49,487 nt of DNA from Pseudomonadota bacterium (GTDB lineage: Bacteria > Pseudomonadota > Alphaproteobacteria > Rs-D84). Below the pieces are notes generated by a model. That model worked only from the letters and a program-made list of their open reading frames with translations, did no database searches and was not told the origin of the DNA. A program made the position numbers and the translations under genes. Positions 1 to 8,178 of this stretch are shown in pieces. Numbering within the stretch: position 1 is the stretch's first letter; every line of letters begins with the position of its first letter. The DNA lies in the NCBI GenBank assembly GCA_023402015.1, contig JAEXCU010000010.1, forward strand, positions 1 to 49,487. The letters run 5' to 3'.

Positions 1-488
1 GTATGCGCTATGGTCTGCGCGTGGAAGGCACAGATTTAATTGACACATACAAAAAAACGCGCGCCGCCGGTTTTGGCGAAGAAGTCCAGCGTCGCATGAT
101 TGTTGGTACCGCTGTATTATCCAGCGAATCGTATGAAGTTTACTTTATGCAGGCCGCCCGTGTTCGTCGCATGATTGCGGACAGTTTTAATTCCGCATTC
201 ACGCAATGCGACCTGATTGTATGCCCGTCCAGTGCCGGAACCGCGATGCCATTGGATTCGGACCTGACGCCGTTGGAATACTATGCACTGGATTTATTTA
301 CGGTTGCAATGAACCTGGCCGGAATCCCGGCATGCAGCGTTCCGGCCGGAATGGCAGAAAACGGTTTACCATTGGGATTACAGGTTGTTGGACCACGCTT
401 TGCCGATATGCGCGTTTTGCAATTGGCCAAACACATCCAAGAATTTGCAGGGGTTGATAATCGGCCAACAAAAATTATGGGGAAATAA
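1..488 (+). CDS. gatA: Glutamyl-tRNA(Gln)/aspartyl-tRNA(Asn) amidotransferase subunit A, C-terminal part
   Basis: This is the last ~160 residues of GatA, the amidase subunit of GatCAB. GatCAB converts mischarged Glu-tRNA(Gln) or Asp-tRNA(Asn) to the correct amide form using ammonia released from glutamine. The reading frame is open at the window edge (first complete codon at base 3), so the amidase-signature Ser-Ser-Lys core lies outside. What is visible matches the family's C-terminus: YGLRVEG and a DLIDTYKKTRAAGFGEEVQRR-type segment, then CDLIVCPS, then NLAGIPACSVPAG and GLPLGLQVVG. gatB follows on the same strand after an opposite-strand tRNA gene. gatC is not between them and is presumably upstream. 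Identification is firm. Confidence 0.95.
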   Translation, partial: MRYGLRVEGTDLIDTYKKTRAAGFGEEVQRRMIVGTAVLSSESYEVYFMQAARVRRMIADSFNSAFTQCDLIVCPSSAGTAMPLDSDLTPLEYYALDLFTVAMNLAGIPACSVPAGMAENGLPLGLQVVGPRFADMRVLQLAKHIQEFAGVDNRPTKIMGK

Positions 489-508
489 AAAACGCGACCA
501 AAGGCCGC
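484..508 (-). terminator. Intrinsic terminator of tRNA-Phe
   Basis: Read on the minus strand, GCGGCC-TTT-GGTCGC (508 to 494) forms a 6-bp stem with one G·T pair. It is followed by a T-rich run (492 to 484). It lies 10 nt past the tRNA 3' end and overlaps the gatA stop on the other strand. Confidence 0.6.
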
Positions 509-517
509 AAAAATAAA

Positions 518-593
518 TGGTGGCTAGGAACGGAATCGAACCGCTGACACAGGGATTTTCAGTCCCTTGCTCTACCAACTGAGCTACCTAGCC
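518..593 (-). tRNA. tRNA-Phe (GAA)
   Basis: The minus strand gives a full 76-nt cloverleaf. The acceptor stem GGCTAGG pairs with CCTAGCC, the discriminator is A, and CCA is encoded. The D-arm is GCTCAGTTGGTAGAGC. The anticodon stem AGGGA/TCCCT encloses loop CTGAAAA with anticodon GAA. The T-loop is TTCGATT. The gene sits antisense between gatA and gatB, and has its own promoter (606-634) and terminator (484-508). Confidence 0.97.
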
Positions 594-605
594 AACGCGG
601 AACGA

Positions 606-634
606 ATAATAAGATACCAAAAGAAAAAAATCAA
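606..634 (-). promoter_or_regulatory. Promoter of tRNA-Phe
   Basis: On the minus strand TTGATT (634-629), a 17-nt spacer and TATTAT (611-606) form a good sigma-70-type promoter. The predicted start is about 6 nt before the mature tRNA 5' end. It overlaps the Shine-Dalgarno region of the divergent gatB. Confidence 0.65.
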
Positions 635-646
635 GGAAAAAGAAAA

Positions 647-2170
647 ATGTTTACGATAAAGGGAAAAACAACTGATTGGGAACTGGTCATAGGATTGGAA
701 ACACACATAGAAGTATTATCCGATTCCAAACTGTTCAGCGGTGCGTCCGCCGATTATAACCCAACAATTGCGCCCAACACCCAGGTTTCCATGGTTGACG
801 TCGCAATGCCGGGCATGTTGCCGGTGTTAAATGAATTTTGCGTAGAACAGGCAATCAAAATGGGTCTGGGACTGAATGCTGAAATATCACGCATCAGCAA
901 ATTTGCACGTAAACAGTATTTTTATCCTGACCTGCCCCAGGGTTATCAGATTTCCCAACCGGCCGAAGAACCACCGGTTGTTGGCCGTGGATGGGTTGAA
1001 ATTATGGGCGACGACGGTAAACCCAAAAAGATTTATATCGAGCGCGCACATTTGGAACAGGATGCAGGTAAATTGAAACACGATGTTCATCCAACAAAAT
1101 CTTTTGCCGATTATAATCGTACGGGTGTGGCACTGTTGGAAATTGTTACATTTTTGGATGTAAAAAATCCTGAAAACAATTCTTATATATCATCACCGGA
1201 CGAAGCGGAACGGTATCTGCGTGAAATTCGTGAAATTGCACGCGCTCTGGGCGTGTCCAAGGCAAACATGGAAGAAGGTTCTATGCGCGCGGACGTGAAC
1301 GTATCTGTCCGCCCGGTTGGCAGCAATGAATTCCGCACCCGCACGGAAACAAAAAACATGGTGTCATTTAAATTTATTAAATCCGCCATTGAATACGAGG
1401 CACGTCGTCAAATCGCGATTTACGAATCGGGTGGCACCGTTTCCCAGGACACCATGCGTTATAACCAAGGCGAAGGAACAACGTCCGTAATGCGGTCCAA
1501 AGAAGACGCATTGGATTACCGTTATTTCCCAGATCCGGATTTATTGCCATTGGAAATCAGCGACGATATGATAGAACGCATTAAAAAAACAATGCCTGAA
1601 TTGCCCGCCGCGACACGCGCGCGTTTTATTGGTGAATTGGGTTTATCTGAATACGATGCGGCACGCCTGACCGAAAACACAGATATATCACGTTGGTACG
1701 ATACGGCGGTGGGCGACAAAAAACAACGCGCCAAGGCAATTGCAAACTGGATGATTTCCGAACTGTTTGCACATCCTGAAAATTGGGATGAAAAAAACGC
1801 TGTGGATACAGCCCAGCCTGGCATGCCGCGAATTATACGTCCATCAGATTTGGCCGAATTGGTTGATATGATTGCTGCAAATGAAATCAATGGTAAACAG
1901 GCCAAAGAAATATTTATAAAAATGTTGGATGGTGAAAACGGGTCGCCACGCGAAATTGCTGACCGATTCGGTATGAAACAAATCACAGACACCACTGCGA
2001 TTGAGGCTGCTGTTGACACCGTTATCGCAGCCAATCCGTCCCAGGTGGAACAATATCGTGGTGGCAAGGTTGGACTGCTGGGCTTTTTCGTTGGCAACGT
2101 CATGAAGGCAACCGGCGGCAAAGCAAACCCGGCCGTGGTAAATGAAATAATTAAAAAGAAACTGGCATAA
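647..2170 (+). CDS. gatB: Glutamyl-tRNA(Gln)/aspartyl-tRNA(Asn) amidotransferase subunit B
   Basis: GatB (507 aa, normal length) is the tRNA-binding and kinase subunit of GatCAB. It activates the Glu/Asp carboxylate of the misacylated tRNA with ATP and receives ammonia from GatA. Seen: the GatB cradle motifs GLETHIEV near the start, YPDLPQGYQISQ, HLEQDAGKLKHD, DYNRTGVALLEIVT, SMRADVNVSVRP, and SVMRSKEDALDYRYFPDPDL. A helical YqeY-type tail reaches to the C-terminus. The ATG at 647 has AAGGA about 9 nt upstream. The gene is separated from gatA only by the antisense tRNA-Phe, and transcription probably runs through from gatA. miaB follows after 13 nt. Confidence 0.97.
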   Translation: MFTIKGKTTDWELVIGLETHIEVLSDSKLFSGASADYNPTIAPNTQVSMVDVAMPGMLPVLNEFCVEQAIKMGLGLNAEISRISKFARKQYFYPDLPQGYQISQPAEEPPVVGRGWVEIMGDDGKPKKIYIERAHLEQDAGKLKHDVHPTKSFADYNRTGVALLEIVTFLDVKNPENNSYISSPDEAERYLREIREIARALGVSKANMEEGSMRADVNVSVRPVGSNEFRTRTETKNMVSFKFIKSAIEYEARRQIAIYESGGTVSQDTMRYNQGEGTTSVMRSKEDALDYRYFPDPDLLPLEISDDMIERIKKTMPELPAATRARFIGELGLSEYDAARLTENTDISRWYDTAVGDKKQRAKAIANWMISELFAHPENWDEKNAVDTAQPGMPRIIRPSDLAELVDMIAANEINGKQAKEIFIKMLDGENGSPREIADRFGMKQITDTTAIEAAVDTVIAANPSQVEQYRGGKVGLLGFFVGNVMKATGGKANPAVVNEIIKKKLA

Positions 2171-2183
2171 GAAAAATAAACCA

Positions 2184-3485
2184 ATGAAAAAATTCTTTAT
2201 TCAGACCTTTGGCTGCCAAATGAATGTTTATGACGGACAACGAATCGCCGCAATGTTATCTGCGCGCGGTATGGTCCAAACAGACGACATATCTGATGCA
2301 GATATCATCATACTAAATACATGCGCCGTTCGCGAAAAGGCAACCAACAAGGTTTTCTCTGCCTTGGGTCGGGTTCGCCGCGCAAAAAAACCGGGCGCCC
2401 TGTTTGGTATTGTTGGTTGTGTTGCCCGCGAAGCAGGCGCGACCGCATTTCGCCGCATACCTGATTTAAATTTCGTCCTGGGACCACAGAGTTATCATAA
2501 ATTACCAGAAATATTGGATAACCCGGATGCGAAATTATTAAACATAGATTTGGGCGGATTGGAAAAATTTGATGAATTGCCCCAGATGATGCGCAGCCCT
2601 GCCCTGGCATACATACCCATCCAAGAAGGATGCAACCATTGTTGTACGTATTGCATTGTGCCGTACACACGCGGACGCGAATTGTCGCGTCCATTTGATG
2701 ACATTATGCGTGATACCATGCATGCGGCCAATACAGGCGCAATTGAAATATGCTTTCTGGGCCAAAACGTAAACGGTTATAAATATATCGCAGACGACGG
2801 AACAATTTATCGTCTGTCTGATTTAATTCGGGCAACGGCCAAATGCGATGCAATTAAACGCATAAGATTTACATCCAGTTATCCAACCGAAATGACCGAT
2901 GATTTAATTGACCTGTTTCGCAGCGAGGATAAATTATTGCCGTTTTTAAATTTGCCTATACAAAGTGGATCCCAGAATGTATTGACAAGAATGAACCGGC
3001 CTTATTCGTTAAATCTATATATAGATATAGTTGACAAATTAAGGAATGCGCGCCCAGACATTCAAATATCCAGTGATTTTATTGTGGGATTTCCCGGCGA
3101 AACCGATTCGGATTTCATGCAAACCATGGATATTGCAAAACGGGTAAAATACATAAATTCTTATTCTTTTAAATATTCACCCCGGCCCCATACGGCGGCG
3201 GCACTGATGAAAGATCAAATACCCGAAAGTATTAAGGCTACGCGCCTGGCACAATTGGATTCTTATTTAAACGAATTGCAACGCGAATTTAACGAATCAT
3301 GCATTGGCAAAACATTTTCATGTTTATGCGAAGGCCCAGATAAAACAGGCCAACATTTGGTTTATCGCACGCCATATATGCAACAGTGCATTGTAGACGC
3401 ACCCAGGGGCGATTATTCAACATTGGCCAACATCCGTATCACAGATGCGAACAAGGCGTCCCTGCGCGGGGAATTTAGCGAATAA
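2184..3485 (+). CDS. miaB: tRNA-2-methylthio-N6-dimethylallyladenosine synthase
   Basis: MiaB (433 aa) is a radical-SAM methylthiotransferase that adds the 2-methylthio group to i6A37 of tRNAs reading UNN codons. Seen: N-terminal UPF0004 domain with cluster cysteines (FGCQMN, NTCAVRE, VGCVARE), then the radical-SAM CxxxCxxC in EGCNHCCTYCIVPYTRGRE, and a C-terminal TRAM-like stretch. Start ATG lies 13 nt after the gatB stop without a clear Shine-Dalgarno, which suggests coupling in one transcript. A perfect 11-bp hairpin follows the stop. Function is sure by family; the i6A substrate also requires MiaA, which is not in this window. Confidence 0.96.
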   Translation: MKKFFIQTFGCQMNVYDGQRIAAMLSARGMVQTDDISDADIIILNTCAVREKATNKVFSALGRVRRAKKPGALFGIVGCVAREAGATAFRRIPDLNFVLGPQSYHKLPEILDNPDAKLLNIDLGGLEKFDELPQMMRSPALAYIPIQEGCNHCCTYCIVPYTRGRELSRPFDDIMRDTMHAANTGAIEICFLGQNVNGYKYIADDGTIYRLSDLIRATAKCDAIKRIRFTSSYPTEMTDDLIDLFRSEDKLLPFLNLPIQSGSQNVLTRMNRPYSLNLYIDIVDKLRNARPDIQISSDFIVGFPGETDSDFMQTMDIAKRVKYINSYSFKYSPRPHTAAALMKDQIPESIKATRLAQLDSYLNELQREFNESCIGKTFSCLCEGPDKTGQHLVYRTPYMQQCIVDAPRGDYSTLANIRITDANKASLRGEFSE

Positions 3486-3496
3486 AACCATTATTA

Positions 3497-3524
3497 TTTA
3501 ATGCCCCATTCACGGGGCATTAAA
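3497..3524. terminator. Bidirectional hairpin between convergent genes
   Basis: A perfect 11-bp stem (TTTAATGCCCC at 3497-3507 and GGGGCATTAAA at 3514-3524) with a 6-nt loop lies between miaB and the converging autotransporter gene, whose stop codon is inside the stem. AT-rich rather than pure T tails on both sides make it a likely two-way terminator. Confidence 0.65.
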
Positions 3525-5094
3525 AATTGGCCTTGGCACCAAACCTGATATTATACGTCGTACCAAAATCGTCATGAATGGTACCAACCTGAACATCACC
3601 ACCTGCGTCATCTGCATCTGACCAGAAATTAATGTGAAACGCACAACTAATTTCACCATTGGTGGCGGCGCGCGTACGAAAACCATATTTATACGAAATA
3701 TCACCTGTCCGTGCATAAAGTACGATATCCGAACCAACATGTGCATTCACATCCAGTTCATGTAAATCCGCAACCGCGGAATAATCAGCATTAAACCCAA
3801 CAAACGGAACCACAGAAATATCATTTGTAATTTTAAATCTGCGCCCTATTTCGCCAAATACATATTTTGAAGTGCCAGTGGGATTTGAAACAACGCGTTT
3901 TCCATTGAACACAGGATCAGAATAAAACTTTGCACTTGTGAATCCAGCCAATGCGTCAAAAATAATTTTATCATTTTTATAACTGATACCAAAATTACCA
4001 CCATAAATATTCGCATCAAAATCATCTATGTCATTTACGAAATTCATCACACCGGCATAAACCGTTGCCGAAACAGATGTATTATCGGTTATTGCAAAAC
4101 CCAGTCCCAGGTTGGCCCCATAAATGTTAAAATCATCCGAGAAAATATAAATTGACGCGGCAGAAATTTCCGATTCGTCATGACAAACACCAGAATTTAA
4201 CAGTTCAAAAGAATTAAATATGCGAATCGGCCGCATCAGATTTATTGGGTTTAATATTGCTGAACGCGAAATAATATTATTCAGTTTATTCATATCTGTG
4301 GCGCCGTCCAGTGCAGTTAACAATTTGTCATTCGGGGAAATTTCACGTAAATAATTCAGATACGCACCGGTATTGTTATTCAAAATTTTCGCATAGTCCG
4401 TATTGCGAACCATATCTGCATAAACTTTACCGTCATCGGAACGAACATTTACCACAAACAAAGGATTTTCATCCCTGACGTGAACGGATACCGTTCCATT
4501 TCCGGACACGTTTGATAAAATTGGCCGACCGTTTAACATGGCAACAGAATCCAGATGAATCACAACATCACCAACCAGTTCAAATACCGGTTCACCAAAA
4601 TTCGCATTGCGCAAATTTAAATTGTCCAGTACCAGAACCGCATCATCCAAGATTACTTTATCCGCAGAAACTGCAACTCTCATCAAACCGGACATGGAAA
4701 TTTTATCGTCGCCATGAACCAAAATATTGTAATTGGAATTCAGACCCAGATATGTGATGTCTGTGTTCGCACCGATTATTTGTGTTATTTCAGAACGATT
4801 ACCCAAATGAAACGTGCCGTTTATGGTACCGCTGTTTTGAATATACACATGACAACCATCGCAAATATTTATATTTGCATCAATTACACCTGCATTGGTT
4901 ATAGAAACCGATTGGATTATATTAATGTTATGGAATTCCAGATGCGCCGAATCGGTAATGAACGTGTCTGTACCAATGGATAATTTATCCCCATACTTGT
5001 TTCCTTCAATATAGTCAGCCACCATCCCAGCGGCATTTTCTGGTATCATAAAAAGCACCAACAGAAAAAGTCCTGTATTGTTCCCCACCCACAT
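3520..5094 (-). CDS. Small autotransporter-like surface protein
   Basis: A 524-residue type V secretion (autotransporter) type protein. Seen: a hydrophobic N-terminus (about residues 7-23, FLLVLFM then NAAG) as signal peptide. A passenger of short repetitive beta strands with many N, D, I and V residues follows (about 25-280, right-handed beta-helix style). From about 290 comes alternating amphipathic strands (GANLGLGFAI, YGGNFGISYK, YVFGEIGRRF) ending in phenylalanine, as expected for a beta-barrel recognised by BAM. The passenger is short, and no protease or adhesin motif is recognisable. A small inverted repeat (ATATCC/GGATAT) lies just upstream of the ATG. The gene is single and converges with miaB. 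Function beyond surface display is unknown. Confidence 0.75.
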   Translation of the reverse strand: MWVGNNTGLFLLVLFMIPENAAGMVADYIEGNKYGDKLSIGTDTFITDSAHLEFHNINIIQSVSITNAGVIDANINICDGCHVYIQNSGTINGTFHLGNRSEITQIIGANTDITYLGLNSNYNILVHGDDKISMSGLMRVAVSADKVILDDAVLVLDNLNLRNANFGEPVFELVGDVVIHLDSVAMLNGRPILSNVSGNGTVSVHVRDENPLFVVNVRSDDGKVYADMVRNTDYAKILNNNTGAYLNYLREISPNDKLLTALDGATDMNKLNNIISRSAILNPINLMRPIRIFNSFELLNSGVCHDESEISAASIYIFSDDFNIYGANLGLGFAITDNTSVSATVYAGVMNFVNDIDDFDANIYGGNFGISYKNDKIIFDALAGFTSAKFYSDPVFNGKRVVSNPTGTSKYVFGEIGRRFKITNDISVVPFVGFNADYSAVADLHELDVNAHVGSDIVLYARTGDISYKYGFRTRAATNGEISCAFHINFWSDADDAGGDVQVGTIHDDFGTTYNIRFGAKANF

Positions 5095-5142
5095 ATCCCA
5101 CAGGATATCATATATGACATTTTTCCTAAAAGTGTTTTTTAT

Positions 5143-5172
5143 AAAAAAATAACCCCGGGCGTCCCCGGGGTT
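5143..5172 (-). terminator. Intrinsic terminator of the lipoprotein gene
   Basis: On the minus strand AACCCCGGG-GACG-CCCGGGGTT (5172 to 5151), a 9-bp stem, is followed by ATTTTTTT. It is a strong classical terminator 28 nt after the lipoprotein stop. Confidence 0.9.
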
Positions 5173-5200
5173 AAATATTGTTAATTTTTTTGTTTAAAAT

Positions 5201-5740
5201 TTACAGCATCATACCTGATTCCAGTGTACCCCATGCGGCTTTGTATCCGCCATCACGTTCCAGATAGATTTTACCATTGTTCAACTGTTGCGCTGTCAGG
5301 CCCCGGATGATGAAAGATTCTTCCAATCTGCCCGGTTTGTCTATGCGCAATGTCGGCATATTAACGGCCAATGGTGATTTAGCACAGCAATTTCCACTGG
5401 CGCAAGAATTGCACTGGTACAAGCGTACTTTGTATGTAACGCCCGGGCGCAGGTCTTTGACATCAACTTCCATTTTCAAACCAGCATCTGTTTCAACGAA
5501 TTTGATGTATCCCATTTTTGATTCGCCGCCATTGCTGCTGTGTGTGTACATTTTTGCATGTACGCGATTAACATCGGCTTCTTCGTATGTCTGATAGAAT
5601 ACAACCGCTTCGGTTGTTGCCTGGGGGGCACGTGTGGCTTTGGCTTTTTTATGGCCGCATCCTGTCGTACAACCAGACAGCAGTACCGCAACACCCAAGA
5701 TGGATGATAACATTAACATTTTTTTGACTAAGTTTTTCAT
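5201..5740 (-). CDS. Cys-rich lipoprotein, possibly SodC-like fold without metal ligands
   Basis: A 179-residue lipoprotein. Seen: a Lys-rich N-terminus, hydrophobic core and lipobox LLSGC, with the lipidated Cys near residue 24. A second CGHKK follows, then a low-complexity linker, then a compact domain. The stretch GYIKFVETDAGLKMEVDVKDLRPGVTYKV (split here as GYIKFVETDAG and DLRPGVTYKV) resembles the early strands of Cu/Zn superoxide dismutase-like domains. The copper-binding His residues are absent and a CNSCASGNCC cluster is present instead. RBS AAGGAG lies 7 nt before the ATG. Monocistronic: promoter at 5778-5807 and strong terminator at 5143-5172. The fold suggestion is weak; the function is unknown. 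Confidence 0.7.
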   Translation of the reverse strand: MKNLVKKMLMLSSILGVAVLLSGCTTGCGHKKAKATRAPQATTEAVVFYQTYEEADVNRVHAKMYTHSSNGGESKMGYIKFVETDAGLKMEVDVKDLRPGVTYKVRLYQCNSCASGNCCAKSPLAVNMPTLRIDKPGRLEESFIIRGLTAQQLNNGKIYLERDGGYKAAWGTLESGMML

Positions 5741-5777
5741 AAAGGTCTCCTTTTTTCCTTATGGTTACGCAAGTCAT

Positions 5778-5807
5778 TGTATAACATTTTTTAACAATTA
5801 TCGTCAG
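5778..5807 (-). promoter_or_regulatory. Putative promoter of the lipoprotein gene
   Basis: On the minus strand CTGACG (5807-5802), an 18-nt spacer and TATACA (5783-5778). It sits in the 181-nt gap between two divergent genes; the rest of that gap shows only the AAGGAGG ribosome site of the plus-strand gene. Confidence 0.4.
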
Positions 5808-5921
5808 GTTTGAATTCCTGGCAACCCCAGGATTTCATGCACACAGCGCTATTATTTTCATTCCTATTTATATAAAAAAACAATAATGCTAGGTTAACTT
5901 TATCCAAGGAGGAAATAAAAT

Positions 5922-6278
5922 ATGTACGAACTGATACAAAACTTAATCGCATTTAAATATGCATGCAAAATAAACCACTGGTCCACCGATTCGTATTCCC
6001 AGCATTTGTTGTTTGACCGCCTGACGGAACGCGTTGATGATTGGGCCGACAACGTCGCAGAAAGTTATTTTATGGCCGATGATAATAAAAAAGTTTTTAA
6101 GTCTGATTTACTGGACCCACGTTTGATTAACCGCAACCTGGTCAAGATGATAGAATTGATTCTGTCGCATCTGGAAGAATTACAAGAAGACGATGAATTA
6201 AACGAAGGCGCAAAATCATTGCTGGGCGATATCGAGGCTGATTTCCTGACCAAACTAGCCCTGGCGAAACTGGGGTAA
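5922..6278 (+). CDS. Dps/ferritin-like helical protein (DUF5856-like)
   Basis: A 118-residue helical protein. The segment INHWSTDSYSQHLLFDRLTERVDDWADNVAE (key residues HW near 19-20, H near 28, D/E-rich following helix) resembles the first helices of Dps and of the short phage-type DUF5856 proteins. In that superfamily HW and the acidic helix contribute to a diiron site. Length is shorter than Dps (~160 aa), and a second ligand helix may be the SHLEELQEDDE region. RBS AAGGAGG lies 8 nt before the ATG, one of the best in the window, suggesting strong expression. Monocistronic with its own terminator. An iron or stress role is inference. Confidence 0.65.
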   Translation: MYELIQNLIAFKYACKINHWSTDSYSQHLLFDRLTERVDDWADNVAESYFMADDNKKVFKSDLLDPRLINRNLVKMIELILSHLEELQEDDELNEGAKSLLGDIEADFLTKLALAKLG

Positions 6279-6279
6279 T

Positions 6280-6310
6280 AAAAAGGGCCAATTGGCCCTT
6301 TTTATTTTTA
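6280..6310 (+). terminator. Intrinsic terminator (also works on the opposite strand)
   Basis: AAAAAGGGCC-AATT-GGCCCTTTTT followed by ATTTTTA directly after the Dps-like gene; the mirror image also has a T-run toward the minus strand, so it can end the converging oleate hydratase transcript. Confidence 0.88.
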
Positions 6311-6365
6311 ATATTATTATTTTGTATATCCAAAACGAATCGGATTACATACAAAACTTTCTTTT

Positions 6366-7991
6366 TCAACTATGCAATTTTAAAAATGATTTCAGCATCG
6401 TTCGCGGTGCATATTGATGTTTGCTGACAGGTGTCAGTTCTTTATCCAACCCCATTAAATAATACACCGCCCTTTGCGCCGCACGAACAGAATATTCCAT
6501 GGTGAACACCACATCTTCGGGTTGTTCGGCAAATTGACTGATGAATGCGAAATTTTCATATCCGCGCGGATTTACCAACGGCCGGTCCCCGGGACGACGT
6601 GGCTGAAACTGGGACGTGATATACGGCATAATAGACGTACGGCATATAACACCACGCATCATATCCGCCTGATATTTTTTTGGAATATGCAAATGTCCCA
6701 TTAATTCTGTCATGATTTCACGACCCGTACATTTGTACATCGGCTTTTTAACAAAGTCCCCGTTCACAAACATGTTTAACGAATACCCCCAAAATATCTG
6801 TGTATCCAGCGGTTGGTTCTTAAAATGTGGTTGGCGTGCAACAACGGTTGACAGACGCCATGCAGAATCCTTGAATGTCATCAGCGCGCCGCCACCCGGA
6901 TGATTGCGGGTAAAATCCTGGATATATTCAAACAATTGCGGATTTTTGTTAATGGTGGTGGTAAAAGACATCCACATACTTTCGTCCGGATTTCCACAAA
7001 ACACATCCGGCACACCAAATTCGGGCCGTCCCTGGGCAATTTTTCGCCACAGGGCAAAAGACGGTGCATCGTTCTTTTTGTTATATTTGGCAACCGTATC
7101 TGTACCCGCCTCGTCAGAATTATCGGTCATGCATCCATTAATAAATGTTATGATATCTGTTGGCAAAACCTTAATCATGTAATTCTTGCCACGATGCCGA
7201 TATAGAATTTTTTCTGCAACCTTTTCCCCTTTGGGCGTTTCTGTAAAAATTATATCGTTAACTGTGGCACCGAACGTAATATTCACGCCCTGCCCGCGCA
7301 GCCATTCCACCATCGGCCGCACAATGGAATCATATTGATTGTATGCCGTTCGCGCAACACCCGCCAATGTATGAATACGCGGGAATTCATGCATAAAACG
7401 CAACATATACCGCCGCAATTCTGCGACACTGGACCATGGTTGAAATGCAAATGTTGTCTGCCACATTAACCAAAAATTTGTTGTAAAAAAATGTGGTTCA
7501 AAATATTCCGCAATGGTTGTGGCGCCCAATGCATCTTCGCGTTCCATCAGAACCAATTTTTCCATATCCATGCGGTCCTGGGGGCTGAAACCCATGTGGT
7601 TTACGTCAACCTTGCTGCCGTCTTTGTTAACCAGGCGCGCCCGCGCATGCGTTTTAAATTCTTGGTTATATTCTAAAAATTCTTCTTCCATGCTGATATT
7701 ATCAAATTCAATGGATGGAACGCCCGTCATTACATCTTGCAGACATTCGTATGTTGGTATATTTAACATACGCCCCCCACGTATCATGTATCCGCGCGTA
7801 TGTTCACCGGAACCATCCAAACTGCCACCGGCGACATCCAGTGTTTCAAATATATGAATATTTTTTCCTGGAACCTTGGCATCGCGAATTAAATATACCG
7901 CGGCCGCCAAAGACCCAATACCCGATCCAATCATATAAACTTTTGTATTTTTCGGATTGCGTTTTATTGTACTTTTTCCTGCCTTGGCCAT
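6366..7991 (-). CDS. ohyA: Oleate hydratase family protein (MCRA family)
   Basis: A 541-residue FAD-dependent fatty-acid hydratase, a family that adds water to the cis-9 double bond of oleate or linoleate to give 10-hydroxy acids. Many gut bacteria use it for fatty-acid detoxification. Seen: dinucleotide-binding GSGIGS at 22-27, an acidic strand end (FETLDVAGGSLDG), RGGRM at 71-75, and long conserved segments (FWLMWQTTFAFQPW, EFPRI, NPRGYENFAFISQF). In well-studied enzymes RGGR is followed by EMENH with a catalytic Glu; here it is followed by MLNIPTY. I recall active Rhodococcus-type members with Met at that place, so activity is still likely. RBS AGGGAGAG precedes the ATG. Monocistronic. Confidence 0.88.
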   Translation of the reverse strand: MAKAGKSTIKRNPKNTKVYMIGSGIGSLAAAVYLIRDAKVPGKNIHIFETLDVAGGSLDGSGEHTRGYMIRGGRMLNIPTYECLQDVMTGVPSIEFDNISMEEEFLEYNQEFKTHARARLVNKDGSKVDVNHMGFSPQDRMDMEKLVLMEREDALGATTIAEYFEPHFFTTNFWLMWQTTFAFQPWSSVAELRRYMLRFMHEFPRIHTLAGVARTAYNQYDSIVRPMVEWLRGQGVNITFGATVNDIIFTETPKGEKVAEKILYRHRGKNYMIKVLPTDIITFINGCMTDNSDEAGTDTVAKYNKKNDAPSFALWRKIAQGRPEFGVPDVFCGNPDESMWMSFTTTINKNPQLFEYIQDFTRNHPGGGALMTFKDSAWRLSTVVARQPHFKNQPLDTQIFWGYSLNMFVNGDFVKKPMYKCTGREIMTELMGHLHIPKKYQADMMRGVICRTSIMPYITSQFQPRRPGDRPLVNPRGYENFAFISQFAEQPEDVVFTMEYSVRAAQRAVYYLMGLDKELTPVSKHQYAPRTMLKSFLKLHS

Positions 7992-8085
7992 AATTTCTCT
8001 CCCTTAGATAAACGATAAAATAATACCAATTTTGCCCCCGAAACGTCATAGGAACAAAACACCAGACAAATGGTTCATGGGAAAA

Positions 8086-8117
8086 CGAAACAAAAAATCG
8101 CCTGCAAAGGGCGATTT
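8086..8117 (-). terminator. Second terminator after the outer-membrane barrel gene
   Basis: On the minus strand AAATCGCC (8117-8110), 7-nt loop, GGCGATTT (8102-8095), then TTTGTTT. It lies just beyond another hairpin (8143-8164), so the barrel gene is insulated from ohyA by tandem terminators. Confidence 0.7.
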
Positions 8118-8129
8118 AACATTCTGAAA

Positions 8130-8164
8130 CATAGATAAATAACCCACCGGCCGCGGCCGGTGGG
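8130..8164 (-). terminator. Palindromic hairpin after the outer-membrane barrel gene
   Basis: A 22-nt perfect palindrome (8143-8164; arms CCCACCGGC / GCCGGTGGG) followed on the minus strand by TTATTTAT. The T-run is mixed, so this acts as the first of two tandem terminators. Confidence 0.6.
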
Positions 8165-8178
8165 ATACATCGGATTTA

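Noticed and set aside
1522..2184. 220-aa minus-strand ORF inside gatB
   Set aside because: Shadow frame: low-complexity translation opposite a well-conserved gene, no ribosome site.
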